Shown here piece after piece: positions 23,088-30,799 of a stretch of DNA of 31,758 nt. Source of the stretch: a virus; IMG/VR virus record IMGVR_UViG_3300042465_002709, positions 1 through 31,758 of that record. One strand, 5' to 3'. Position numbers and translations under genes: made by a program. Each line of letters begins with the position of its first letter. Positions within the stretch are counted from its first letter, which is position 1. The notes under the pieces were generated by a model that was given only the letters and a program-made list of their open reading frames with translations, had not been told where the DNA came from and made no database searches.

Positions 23088-23372
23088 TTACTCTTTAATG
23101 AATGTACCTCCTTCGGTTTTTCCTTTTCGGTATTCAATAACTTTAAACGCTCTCTTTGCACAATCTTCTAATGAGTAGCCCATTTGATTAGCTAATATAA
23201 CAAGTGTGATGTAAGTGTCTCCAAGCGCGTCAATCGTTTCTGAAATGTCTCGCTTTAATATTGCAGATGATAACTCTCCAATTTCCTCTACAACCTTTGC
23301 TAACTGTTGAAACTTATTGTCGGGGTTGTCTAACTTTCTAGCCTTTGCCCAATTTATTATTTCTCTTTCCAT
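23088..23372 (-). CDS. MazG-like nucleotide pyrophosphohydrolase
   Basis: 94 residues with the MazG metal site: VVEEIGELSSAI (E29, E30, E33) and TIDALGDTYITL (D48, D52). Single-domain MazG-like proteins hydrolyse nucleoside triphosphates to monophosphates; in phages they are thought to tune nucleotide or (p)ppGpp pools. It overlaps the DUF3310-like gene by 16 bp, making a nucleotide-metabolism pair. Confidence 0.82.
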   Translation of the reverse strand: MEREIINWAKARKLDNPDNKFQQLAKVVEEIGELSSAILKRDISETIDALGDTYITLVILANQMGYSLEDCAKRAFKVIEYRKGKTEGGTFIKE

Positions 23373-23707
23373 TCTTTTAAATATAAATCAATTAAAAATT
23401 TTGTCTTTTCTAAATCCTGTACAAAGTTACCTTTTTTTCTGCATCTTACAAGGCGTTTTACTAAATCAAATTCATACGCATTTAGTCCATGGTCTTCTGC
23501 AAACTTGTACAAGCTACCTTTCTCATTATTGTAATAGCTTGGTGCGTTATCTGTAACTACTTCAAAGTAGTTTTCGAAAGTATCAAACTGATGATCTTGC
23601 CCTTTGTCGTTTATTACCCAAATGTAGCTCTTTGTTTGCCCGACAACTTCGTAGACTTTACCATAGGTAAAATTAGCAAAGTGTTTTTCTATACATCTTA
23701 ATTTCAT
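23357..23707 (-). CDS. DUF3310-like protein (T7 gp1.7-type C terminus)
   Basis: 116 residues. The N-terminal half (MKLRCIEKHFANFTYGKVYEV... VINDKGQDHQF) is a small beta barrel-like domain seen in phage proteins; the C-terminal half (SLYKFAEDHGLNAYEFDLVKRLVRCRKKGNF...DLEKTKFLIDLYL) matches the DUF3310 pattern, which occurs in T7 gp1.7-type nucleotide kinase-like proteins. An ATGA overlap links it to the preceding gene. A role in nucleotide pools fits the MazG neighbour but is not proven. Confidence 0.65.
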   Translation of the reverse strand: MKLRCIEKHFANFTYGKVYEVVGQTKSYIWVINDKGQDHQFDTFENYFEVVTDNAPSYYNNEKGSLYKFAEDHGLNAYEFDLVKRLVRCRKKGNFVQDLEKTKFLIDLYLKEWKEK

Positions 23708-24066
23708 AAATTATACATTTTACTTATCTCTTCATTAATACCGTAATCAATTAGGTATCTTTTACCATTTAGTTCTCCCCAGTTTGCTTTGTTGTAAAGG
23801 TCGCACATATCAATATTAAGCTCTTTAATCGCTTCTTTTACAATTGCTATATCATAGTGGCTAACTGCCTTAATAGGGTCGTATCGTTTCATTCTGATTA
23901 TTCCACGCTTGTAACTGTATAGCTCACCTAATATACCAAGGTCTTTGTACTTATCCCAAAGGTCGCGTTCCTGCAAACATTGCAAATACCCACGTAATGA
24001 AATGGGTACTTTAACAACATGGTTCTTGAAGATGAATACTACCCTTGTACTAACTTTTATCTTCAT
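23704..24066 (-). CDS. Phage protein with weak kinase-like pattern (120 aa)
   Basis: 120 residues. VFIFKNHVVKVPISLRGYLQCLQE (Lys in a 'vvKvP' strand), then CDLYNKANWGELNGKRYLIDYGI near the C terminus. These could correspond to the N-lobe Lys, the catalytic-loop Asp/Asn and the DYG in place of DFG of a minimal protein-kinase-like fold. Similar compact proteins occur in Bacteroidota phages without a known role. It is too short for a normal kinase, so a pseudokinase-like or unrelated fold is equally possible. ATGA overlaps join it to both neighbours. Confidence 0.45.
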   Translation of the reverse strand: MKIKVSTRVVFIFKNHVVKVPISLRGYLQCLQERDLWDKYKDLGILGELYSYKRGIIRMKRYDPIKAVSHYDIAIVKEAIKELNIDMCDLYNKANWGELNGKRYLIDYGINEEISKMYNL

Positions 24067-24284
24067 TTTAAAAAGTGTTTTATTATTTGAATCTTACTTT
24101 TTTCTATTGTTATAAACTTCCCATCTACCCTTGCAAAGATACTATTTGTTTTTAAACTTCGCTTAATATTACACAATCTACATACTTTTGTTCTACCTTT
24201 TTCGGCTTTTACTTGGTATTTTGAATCGTCTTTTAAAAACAAAAACAAGGGTAAATTTCGCTTGCATCTAAAACACTTTTTCAT
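24063..24284 (-). CDS. Small zinc-ribbon protein (73 aa)
   Basis: 73 residues, very basic, with CFRC (4-7) and CRLC (35-38), a four-Cys zinc ribbon. KKCFRCKRNLPLFLFLKDDSKYQVKAEKG resembles the 'C..C.~e.pl..F' ribbons found in phage HNH-like or nucleic-acid-binding proteins. No HNH triad is present. Probably a DNA/RNA-binding accessory protein. Confidence 0.6.
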   Translation of the reverse strand: MKKCFRCKRNLPLFLFLKDDSKYQVKAEKGRTKVCRLCNIKRSLKTNSIFARVDGKFITIEKSKIQIIKHFLK

Positions 24285-24461
24285 TTACGAGCCGCAAAAA
24301 ATACAACCGTCTTCATCTTCGTCCGCTTCGGGATTATCCATTATTTCGGGATTAAGTTGTTTCTTCAACTCATAAATCTTTTGAAGTATATCTCCATCTT
24401 CAAACAAATCACCTGTTAAGAATGATTTTAGCTCTTCAATTTGTTCTTTAATTGTTGTCAT
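24285..24461 (-). CDS. Small acidic protein with C-terminal CIFCG (58 aa)
   Basis: Hand-read ORF from ATG at 24461 to TAA at 24285, directly abutting the zinc-ribbon gene. 58 residues: helical N terminus (TTIKEQIEELKSFL), acidic DNPEADEDEDG, then CIFCGS. The terminal CxxC may bind metal. Unknown function. Confidence 0.5.
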   Translation of the reverse strand: MTTIKEQIEELKSFLTGDLFEDGDILQKIYELKKQLNPEIMDNPEADEDEDGCIFCGS

Positions 24462-24603
24462 CGTATTTGTTATAAAAGGCTTTTCTAATCATTCTGCCTA
24501 CGTTTATTACACCCTTGCGATTCTCTCTAAACTTCCAACGGTCGACATCAAACTGCATTGCTATCATCCAACGATTCCTGTTCTTGTTATTTCTTGAAAT
24601 CAT
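24448..24603 (-). CDS. Small basic protein (51 aa)
   Basis: Hand-read ORF from ATG at 24603 to TAA at 24448. 51 residues, rich in Arg and Asn (MISRNNKNRNRWMIAMQFDV...). It starts in an ATGA overlap with the upstream stop and overlaps the next gene by 14 bp. Possibly nucleic-acid-binding; no family recognised. Confidence 0.5.
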   Translation of the reverse strand: MISRNNKNRNRWMIAMQFDVDRWKFRENRKGVINVGRMIRKAFYNKYDDNN

Positions 24604-24806
24604 AACTTTTCTATTTCTTGTTTAACTTCTTGCCAATAATAAATCATTGAGAAAACACACGTTTTAAGGCATTCATCAACTGCAATTAAGGCGCACAATT
24701 TAGCAGCCTTCTCACTCATTCCACATTCATCGCAAAATAAATCTTCATTGTCATCTACACATAAAAACCTATCTACTAACTCCATTGCTTTCTCTTTCGG
24801 TGTCAT
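24600..24806 (-). CDS. Conserved-type small protein (68 aa)
   Basis: 68 residues: MTPKEKAMELVDRFL, then LCALIAVDECLKT and a YYWQEVKQEIEKL end. The pattern 'KAkeLvdkf......AL.aVdeil......yW.eVk.eIe.l' is frequent in small early proteins of Bacteroidota phages. An added CDEC segment is present here. Function unknown. Confidence 0.6.
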   Translation of the reverse strand: MTPKEKAMELVDRFLCVDDNEDLFCDECGMSEKAAKLCALIAVDECLKTCVFSMIYYWQEVKQEIEKL

Positions 24807-25111
24807 TGTATTTGAACTTTAATGTTTTCTTTAAACTCGTCAATCTGTTTGATTATGTTTGAATAAGTCTGAGCCATTGTTTCGTTGTTGTTTTCTACAA
24901 ATGTAGTTGCAAATCTTTCAACTCCATTGATAAATTGGTTAATCGTACGTTTAATCTCGTGCTTGTGAAACATGTTGTCGCTTACATCATCTAGTGAATG
25001 TAGTGCAGATTGGCATAACATCATTGCACGTGCTATGTGTTGGTAATATTCAATCGCCCTTAGGCGTTTAGCCTCACTTAAGTCAGCAAGGCTTTTAACG
25101 TCTTTTTTCAT
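24803..25111 (-). CDS. Helical early protein (102 aa)
   Basis: 102 residues from ATG at 25111. The open frame extends to 25156, but the extra 15 codons overlap the OB-fold gene and the ATG at 25111 lies 2 bp after that gene's stop, so it is preferred. All-helical and charged (MKKDVKSLADLSEAKRLRAIEYY...). It sits in the recombination/accessory block and overlaps the next gene by 4 bp. No family recognised. Confidence 0.55.
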   Translation of the reverse strand: MKKDVKSLADLSEAKRLRAIEYYQHIARAMMLCQSALHSLDDVSDNMFHKHEIKRTINQFINGVERFATTFVENNNETMAQTYSNIIKQIDEFKENIKVQIQ

Positions 25112-25112
25112 G

Positions 25113-25409
25113 TTAAAATGGTTCTGTTGATTCAACTTTATTAACTCTCCACGCATCTATTGACGTGAAATACTTACCTTGCCATTCGTTGGTCTTGAAG
25201 TTAAACAATACCTCAACTTCTTGGTCTACCTTGTTATACTGCAAGAACTTGTCTACTTTCTCCGTTCCAAAGATTCCGAACTTAACCGCTTGAGGGTATT
25301 GCCCTTCGGTCTCTGTTACTACAAACTCAATCTTTTTGTTTGCACCTACTTCAATCACTTCTAAGATACTTGTAATCTTACCTACAAACTTCATTTCATT
25401 TTTGCTCAT
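25113..25409 (-). CDS. DUF3127-like OB-fold (SSB-like) protein
   Basis: 98 residues. KFVGKITSILEVIEVGANKKIEFVVTE, then GQYPQAVKFGIFG, then VLFNFKTNEWQGKYFTSIDAWRV. This order of strands with 'F.~t.G.YPq.v.F...g' and 'n.rew.gkyft...aW.v' matches DUF3127, an OB-fold family of Bacteroidota linked to single-stranded DNA binding. It likely coats ssDNA in the ERF recombination step. It overlaps the preceding small gene by 14 bp. Confidence 0.72.
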   Translation of the reverse strand: MSKNEMKFVGKITSILEVIEVGANKKIEFVVTETEGQYPQAVKFGIFGTEKVDKFLQYNKVDQEVEVLFNFKTNEWQGKYFTSIDAWRVNKVESTEPF

Positions 25410-25548
25410 CTTCTTTTATTTTATTGTTTGCTATTTTAAACGCCTCTTTGACGCACTCTGTTACACTATACTTTTTCTTCTGGTACTTTAACCGCATCCG
25501 TATTTCGTCTATTGGGATGTCACTAAAGTCAATTATACTTCGCTTCAT
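25396..25548 (-). CDS. Small charged protein (50 aa)
   Basis: Hand-read ORF from ATG at 25548 to TGA at 25396. 50 residues, basic, possibly two helices (DIPIDEIRMRLKYQKKKYSVTECV...). An ATGA overlap with the 27-aa ORF before it and a 14-bp overlap with the OB-fold gene after it support it. A ribbon-helix-helix-like repressor is possible but not shown. Confidence 0.45.
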   Translation of the reverse strand: MKRSIIDFSDIPIDEIRMRLKYQKKKYSVTECVKEAFKIANNKIKEDEQK

Positions 25549-25628
25549 AATGTTTTTAAATAATATTCTAACTCTTCATTTTCTAATTGCTGAATCTCAT
25601 GTGTGGATTCATAATATAAATCATTCAT
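25545..25628 (-). CDS. Possible micro-ORF (27 aa) between ATGA junctions
   Basis: Hand-read ORF from ATG at 25628 to TGA at 25545. Both ends are ATGA overlaps: its start with the Gp157-like stop (25625) and its stop with the next start (25548). 27 acidic residues. The exact coupling on both sides is the only support. Confidence 0.4.
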   Translation of the reverse strand: MNDLYYESTHEIQQLENEELEYYLKTL

Positions 25629-26119
25629 TTTATTGCTAAGTTAATGTTTTCTACTAAACGACAACCATAAACTTCTTGTCCGCTTTCGATTGCTTTTTTT
25701 ATCGCTACCTTATCTGCTGTTTCAGTTACTTTAACCGTTTTATATTGCTTTGGCAAGTCATTTACATCGTAATCAATAACAACTTGTTTAGATTTTCGAG
25801 TGCTGAACTTTAAGAATCCTGCATCATAATTGCCAAATATATTAACAGCTTGTAAGAGATTTGATTTAAGTCTTGATACCAATGTATCGTTGTGCTTTTT
25901 AATCGCTTGTAATCGCTTAATTTCATCGTCTATTCTATCGTTTAAACTTTCTCTTTGTTTGATAACTTCAACGTAAGCAATAGATTTAACTTCTAACTCT
26001 GATTTATTAATGATTAGTTCTTCTTCCAACTCAGGAGTCAACACACCCTCAGCCATTTCTATTCTGCCAAATAACTCCATGTATTCAGCGTTTATCTTGT
26101 ATAGTGATTTTTCTAACAT
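25625..26119 (-). CDS. Gp157-like (siphovirus) protein
   Basis: 164 residues. Long helical N-terminal part (residues 1-100, coiled-coil-prone, KQRESLNDRIDDEIKRLQAI...), followed by FLKFSTRKSKQVVIDYDVNDLPKQYKTVKVTETADKVAIKKAI. This second part matches the Gp157 family: 'f.fs.r.s..V.i.de..lP..y......~.dk..ik.aik.G'. Gp157-like proteins lie next to recombination genes in many siphoviruses and have been linked to phage resistance. It overlaps the ERF gene by 7 bp, consistent with a recombination module. Confidence 0.78.
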   Translation of the reverse strand: MLEKSLYKINAEYMELFGRIEMAEGVLTPELEEELIINKSELEVKSIAYVEVIKQRESLNDRIDDEIKRLQAIKKHNDTLVSRLKSNLLQAVNIFGNYDAGFLKFSTRKSKQVVIDYDVNDLPKQYKTVKVTETADKVAIKKAIESGQEVYGCRLVENINLAIK

Positions 26120-26622
26120 AACTCTAATTGTTTAGGTGTTAATTCAAACTTTTCTTTTAGCTTTTCCATTGTGTAAGACCCATCTTTGATTTTAGTAAGT
26201 GCAGCAGCCAAACGCTCATCTGTAATTGTTTCTTTACGTTTTGGTGTTGGTGCTTTAGAGTCAGGGTCGCTTTCTGTTTCATCAATTAAAAACAAACCAT
26301 TTAAAGCATATTTGCGAGCGTAACTTGATGCAGTCCCTGTGGTCTGTTCAGAACTCATACCTTTATGCTCTCCCATTTCAGCAAAACCAAACACTTCAAT
26401 AGACTCAGCTTCGTGTTTAAATGTTGCAGTTGCTTTTAAGAATAACTTATTACCTATCTCAACTATTGAATCTGACATTAACAATAATGAATCATATTTG
26501 TTAAGTAAAGGCTTTAAAGACTCTAATATTTGTTCCGCACTTCTATACTTGTACTTTCCAAATGCGTTGAATGAACCTTTTGGACATTTCAACTCTGCTT
26601 GTATTTTAATTAAATTTTTCAT
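26113..26622 (-). CDS. erf: ERF-family single-strand annealing recombinase
   Basis: 169 residues. FGKYKYRSAEQILESLKPLL near 22-40, then MGEHKGMSSEQTTGTASSYARKYALNGLFLIDE around 83-115, which is the ERF signature (the GSxxTYarRYaL-like block). A Lys/Pro linker and a small C-terminal helical domain follow. ERF proteins anneal complementary single strands; with the OB-fold protein this forms a recombination system. It starts in an ATGA overlap with the first gene after P2. Confidence 0.82.
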   Translation of the reverse strand: MKNLIKIQAELKCPKGSFNAFGKYKYRSAEQILESLKPLLNKYDSLLLMSDSIVEIGNKLFLKATATFKHEAESIEVFGFAEMGEHKGMSSEQTTGTASSYARKYALNGLFLIDETESDPDSKAPTPKRKETITDERLAAALTKIKDGSYTMEKLKEKFELTPKQLELC

Positions 26623-26831
26623 GATACAATTAGTTTAACATTGTTTTTCTTGAAGATTGTCATTTCTAAATCGTATTCAATCGAATCCCAGTTAATGTTT
26701 AAATGGTCAATCAATACGTCTTGTTCAAAAGCTCCGAGTACTATCGACCCGTTGTAAATGCTAATGTAAAGGAACTTGCTAGCGTCTACCTTCCGAAGGA
26801 TCAATGCTAATTTTCTAAGGTTTGTTTTCAT
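26619..26831 (-). CDS. First gene after promoter P2, hypothetical (70 aa)
   Basis: 70 residues from ATG at 26831, about 25 bp after the P2 -7 element. It looks alpha/beta (LRKVDASKFLYISIYNGSIVLGAF...). As the promoter-proximal gene of a ~24-kb unit it may be a small regulator. Its end is an ATGA overlap with ERF. No family recognised. Confidence 0.55.
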   Translation of the reverse strand: MKTNLRKLALILRKVDASKFLYISIYNGSIVLGAFEQDVLIDHLNINWDSIEYDLEMTIFKKNNVKLIVS

Positions 26832-26842
26832 TGTGTGTTTTG

Positions 26843-26886
26843 TTTAGTTATGTTACAAATTTAAACATTAATTATTAATCTGCAAC
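26843..26886 (-). promoter_or_regulatory. Promoter P2 with operator-like palindrome
   Basis: Minus strand: TTG (26883-26885), 19-bp spacer, TAAATTTG (26856-26863). The spacer carries the same ATTAAT-A-ATTAAT palindrome (26867-26879) as P3, and TGTAACA follows the -7 box. 35 of 37 core bases (26843-26879) match P3. The start site should lie about 25-30 bp before the gene at 26831. Confidence 0.7.
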
Positions 26887-26903
26887 TATTTCTTTAAATT
26901 TTT

Positions 26904-27224
26904 CTAAACTTTTTCTTTAAATTCATCTAAAGATCTTACTAAATGGTATTTGAAACCTTGTAATTCTATTATTTTCTGGAACTCTTTTTGCTTTTCGCTT
27001 TGTTTTCCTTTTAAGTCTTTACATTCAACAAATAATACTTCTCCGTTATTTATACAAATCAAATCAGAAACCCCAGACATTAAACCTGTGGCTTTTTTAA
27101 ACATTTGTTCTTTTGCACTTTTCCCTTCATTAGGTACTGAAAAAATAATATTATTATTATTCAAATTATTATTTCTATACCAAATAACTATTTCTTGCTG
27201 TATTTTAGATTCCGATTTTTGCAT
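26904..27224 (-). CDS. VRR-NUC domain nuclease
   Basis: 106 residues, a stand-alone VRR-NUC (PD-(D/E)xK) nuclease. ESKIQQEIVIWYR at the N terminus gives the conserved Glu helix, SGVSDLICI holds the catalytic Asp, and LFVECKDLKGKQSEKQKEF supplies E-x-K with the trailing Gln helix. Such small phage enzymes cleave DNA with flaps or junctions, and often accompany a helicase, as here: the gene overlaps the helicase end by 20 bp. Role: replication or recombination intermediates. Confidence 0.87.
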   Translation of the reverse strand: MQKSESKIQQEIVIWYRNNNLNNNNIIFSVPNEGKSAKEQMFKKATGLMSGVSDLICINNGEVLFVECKDLKGKQSEKQKEFQKIIELQGFKYHLVRSLDEFKEKV

Positions 27225-28701
27225 CTCTTTTTTGTTTTAATTGATTTAACATTAAATCTTTATGCCATTTATTATTTTTTACATTGTGTTTTTTACACCA
27301 ATTATCTAATTCAATTAAAGCTTGTGAATCACAAAAGTTATCATCTACAACATCAACATTTTTAACTTGATAATTTAATATATGTTCTTGTATCTTATGT
27401 AAAATTGCGTATGGTTTCCATTGTCTTTGCTCTGCTAATTCATAAAGCCTATCATAAGGAATGTTAATAGGTTTTTCTTTTGTAAGCAAATAAAGCTTCT
27501 GTTCTTTTTCTTCTTTGGCTTGTTTTTCTCTTTCCTCTTCAAAATCAAATCCACAATTTTCACAATTAACTTTTCTTACGTGTTGGGTAAAACTACATTC
27601 TGGACATTCTTTAATTGGACTTGCACCTTCTTTTTTTTCTCCTTTATCTTTTTTAGAACCTTTTAGAAAATAATTTTGCCAATCAAAATACCCATCATAA
27701 AAACCATGTCTTATTGTGTTTTTCCCTAAATCTAAAACTATAAATTTATCTTTGTTTTCATATAGCCTAGAACCTCTTCCAATCATTTGTAAATATAAAG
27801 CAAGGCTTTTTGTAGCTCTATTTAAAATTATACCTTTAACACTTGGTTCATCAAATCCTGCTGTTAAAACACCAACGTTACAAAGTATTGCATCATCTTG
27901 CTCTTTAAACTTTTTTAATATGCTTTTTCTTTCATTTAATGGTGTTTCACCTGTAAGAGTATAAACATTCAAACCCTCATTTTTAAAAGCATTATAAACA
28001 TCATCATTATGCTTTAAATTTACATTGAATATTAATGTCTTATTCCCTTTTAATTTATCCCAATAAGCATCTATAACATTTTTAACCATTTTTTCAGATG
28101 AATAAAATTCTTCCATTTGCTTCTCATCAAAATCACCGCCTTTTGTTTTCCATTTTTGCTTTGATACTAAATCTGATGCAAAACCATAAACATTACAATT
28201 CAATAAATAATTATTATCAATCAATTTATTAATCGATACAGGCATGATCATTTTATTATAATAATTAGACAAAGGCTGTTCATTAATTGGTGTTGCAGTT
28301 ACCCCTAGAATTTTAGTGTTTTTACATTCAAAAAAAGGTAGTTTTTTAAAGTTGCCTATATGCGCTTCATCTATTATTATTAAACCAAAAGTTGGTAATT
28401 TATCCAATCTTCTGTTTAAAGTTTCAACCATACCGACGTAAAAATCAAAATCTGTTGGTATTAATTTAACTCCTCTTTCAATCGAAAAACATCTTTCCCC
28501 TAAACTTTTTTTAGCCTGTTCTAATAATTCAGTTCTATGAACTAATATTAAAACTTTTTGAATGTGTTCTGTAAAATGTCTTTTAGCAACTTCACAAAAT
28601 GTAAATGTTTTTCCTGCTCCAGTAGGCATCTGTAAAAGTATATTTTTTTCTGTAGATGCTTCAAATTCTTGTATTGCCTTGTGTTGATAGTCCCTTAACA
28701 T
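27205..28701 (-). CDS. DEAD/DEAH-box superfamily 2 helicase
   Basis: 498 residues. Motif I at 25-32 (MPTGAGKT), DEAH at 111-114, TATP at 135-138, and motif VI QMIGRGSR near 313. A four-Cys zinc knuckle CPECSF...CENCGF lies near 367-385, followed by a charged helical C terminus. The layout matches phage DEAD/ResIII-type helicases used in replication or recombination. With the VirE-like primase upstream (7-bp gap) and VRR-NUC downstream it forms the replication block. No nuclease domain is fused. Confidence 0.87.
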   Translation of the reverse strand: MLRDYQHKAIQEFEASTEKNILLQMPTGAGKTFTFCEVAKRHFTEHIQKVLILVHRTELLEQAKKSLGERCFSIERGVKLIPTDFDFYVGMVETLNRRLDKLPTFGLIIIDEAHIGNFKKLPFFECKNTKILGVTATPINEQPLSNYYNKMIMPVSINKLIDNNYLLNCNVYGFASDLVSKQKWKTKGGDFDEKQMEEFYSSEKMVKNVIDAYWDKLKGNKTLIFNVNLKHNDDVYNAFKNEGLNVYTLTGETPLNERKSILKKFKEQDDAILCNVGVLTAGFDEPSVKGIILNRATKSLALYLQMIGRGSRLYENKDKFIVLDLGKNTIRHGFYDGYFDWQNYFLKGSKKDKGEKKEGASPIKECPECSFTQHVRKVNCENCGFDFEEEREKQAKEEKEQKLYLLTKEKPINIPYDRLYELAEQRQWKPYAILHKIQEHILNYQVKNVDVVDDNFCDSQALIELDNWCKKHNVKNNKWHKDLMLNQLKQKRDAKIGI

Positions 28702-28708
28702 AACTTAA

Positions 28709-30799
28709 TTAATTAAATATACATTCATAAAATCTTATTGTTTTTCCATTTACCTTTTGAATCTTTTGTTCATACCCACAAATCTTTAAGGCTTGACCGA
28801 TTCTTTTAGTAGACGTTCTTAAACTAGGAAATAATCTTTCTAATTCTAGTTTTATGTCTGTGTTTGTCATCTTAGTGTAAGGGTCTGGAATTAAATTTCT
28901 ATCTAACAATTCAACCTCTGACATTACCTCTGTATTTTTAGTTGTTGATTTATTTAAGTATTCAATTTCTCCTTTCGTTAAAAACCATGCTGTTTTATCT
29001 TGTTCCCACTCTTTATATAATTCAACAAACAATTTTGTTTTATCTATCTTTTTAAATCTATCAAAATCAAATGAAATTAAATTTACAGGAATAATCCTTC
29101 TATTACCTGTCGGATCGTTTATTATTTCATAATCATTTGATGTGCCACCTAACACTGCTAACCTGTTTAAATCTTCCGAAACTTTACCAAAAGGCATTCT
29201 TATCGAAAAGCTTTGTTGTGAAGATAAACGCTTTAATTTTGTAGCATCTCTTTTAGATTTACCACCAAATTCATCATCCACAATTAACCATTTTTTGGTC
29301 ATTAAAATTTCAGAGTCTTTACCTTCATCTAAATTTGATTCTGCATAAAACTTTTTTAAATCTTCTGGAAATAAATTTCTAAAAAATTCTGTTTTTTTAA
29401 TACCTTGTTCACCGCTTAATACAAGAATCATTAATGAATATGTACCGTGCGCAGAACCTATCAGTCCTAACATCCATTTTTTTAAATAAACATCTAAATA
29501 ATCAGTTATAACTAGCTTTTCTCTTTCTTCATATATTACACTTTCAATCTCAAAACATTTTACTAATTCATTAAAATTGTCTTTTGCTTCAATGTGTTTG
29601 TTTTGTTCAAACCAATTAGTTATTGGATTGTAAGATTCAGAATTATCAACATTTTGAATTAAAGTAAATATTTTATCTTTAGATATTTTATCGTCTATTT
29701 TCGTCCAGACTTGAGTATAAAATTTAGCTAGTGTTCGGTCTGTCATTTCTTCTTTGCCAAATTCAAAATTTCTCGTTACCTCATTAAATCTAACTTTCGA
29801 TAATTTTATTAAATCAATTATTAAATCTATTTCTGTTTTTTCTTCATTATTTTTTTCTTTAAATTTTTCAACTAAATTTTCATCATCTCGAATATTTAAC
29901 TCTTTTAAAATCTCTTTTGGATTATCAGATAACTTTACAATAGATTTTATTTGTTCAGTTTTTTCAGATGTTAATTTAATGCCTGCTTCTCTAAACTTAT
30001 AATAAACACTAGAAATTGTTATTCCTGTACCGTCTCTTTTTAAAGCTTGTGTATAATCCTTATCCGCTTTTTCAAAATTATATTTTGTAGATGACCTACA
30101 TAAAGCATGAAAATAATCTCTACCTTCTTCTCTAAACTCTGAAACTAATGCAAAACATAAACCAATGTAATCATTGTAATCATCAAACAGATTCATATAA
30201 CTTGCTTGATTTACCATTTCATCAAAATCAGATTTTACAACTATTGTTTTGAAATTCTTTTTATCAACCTCTTTTTTCTTTAAGTATTTTTTAAAGGTTT
30301 TTGATTTATTATTTTGAAATAAATCTGGGTCGTATGATACAAATCTTAATCGAGAAATGTCCTTACAAGCTTTGTCAAGAACTATTGAATAGTTTACAAA
30401 GAAATACTCCTCTAAACCTAAATAAGCCTCTAGATGTTTATTACCGTCTATTTTTACATAAATAGCATATCCACCATTGCCAGAACAAGAAGCATGAACT
30501 ACATAAACATATTCATCTCTTTTAATATCATCAATGTCAAAATTGCAAATCTGGTCTTTTGCATCCACATCTAAACAAATAATGTTTGAATGCTCTACCA
30601 AACTTTTAATTTCGCGTTGAGCAAACACACCAGATGGTGTTAAACAATGCAGTTTTGTCTTTTCAATTTTGTTAGTTCTATAATCTAACACTTCATCCTG
30701 CCACTGTCCATTTTTCACACCATCAAAAAATTCCTGTTCAGATAAGTTTCTAATTGGTTTTGCCTTTGGCTCTTTGCAGTACTTAAAAATACTAATCAT
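28709..30799 (-). CDS. VirE-like primase/ATPase (BT4734-like N terminus)
   Basis: 696 residues. The N-terminal domain has ICLDVDAKD (D77/D79) and HASCSGNGGYAIYVKI (101-116), the acidic and SCSGxGG motifs of BT4734-like primases of the AEP type. The C-terminal VirE-type ATPase has a P-loop variant GEQGIKKT (~461-468) and an acidic Walker B WLIVDDEFGG (~503-512). A C-terminal winged-helix-like segment is followed by the stop. The combination fits a primase-helicase that starts replication, common in Bacteroidota mobile elements. Its start overlaps the HNH gene by 8 bp. Confidence 0.83.
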   Translation of the reverse strand: MISIFKYCKEPKAKPIRNLSEQEFFDGVKNGQWQDEVLDYRTNKIEKTKLHCLTPSGVFAQREIKSLVEHSNIICLDVDAKDQICNFDIDDIKRDEYVYVVHASCSGNGGYAIYVKIDGNKHLEAYLGLEEYFFVNYSIVLDKACKDISRLRFVSYDPDLFQNNKSKTFKKYLKKKEVDKKNFKTIVVKSDFDEMVNQASYMNLFDDYNDYIGLCFALVSEFREEGRDYFHALCRSSTKYNFEKADKDYTQALKRDGTGITISSVYYKFREAGIKLTSEKTEQIKSIVKLSDNPKEILKELNIRDDENLVEKFKEKNNEEKTEIDLIIDLIKLSKVRFNEVTRNFEFGKEEMTDRTLAKFYTQVWTKIDDKISKDKIFTLIQNVDNSESYNPITNWFEQNKHIEAKDNFNELVKCFEIESVIYEEREKLVITDYLDVYLKKWMLGLIGSAHGTYSLMILVLSGEQGIKKTEFFRNLFPEDLKKFYAESNLDEGKDSEILMTKKWLIVDDEFGGKSKRDATKLKRLSSQQSFSIRMPFGKVSEDLNRLAVLGGTSNDYEIINDPTGNRRIIPVNLISFDFDRFKKIDKTKLFVELYKEWEQDKTAWFLTKGEIEYLNKSTTKNTEVMSEVELLDRNLIPDPYTKMTNTDIKLELERLFPSLRTSTKRIGQALKICGYEQKIQKVNGKTIRFYECIFN

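Noticed and set aside
25112-25156. Start of the helical early protein at 25156 (117 aa)
   Set aside because: The extra 15 codons lie inside the OB-fold gene, while the ATG at 25111 sits directly after that gene's stop.
26887-26940. Terminator between the VRR-NUC gene and P2
   Set aside because: Only short AT-rich direct repeats are seen; there is no GC-containing hairpin followed by a T run on the minus strand.
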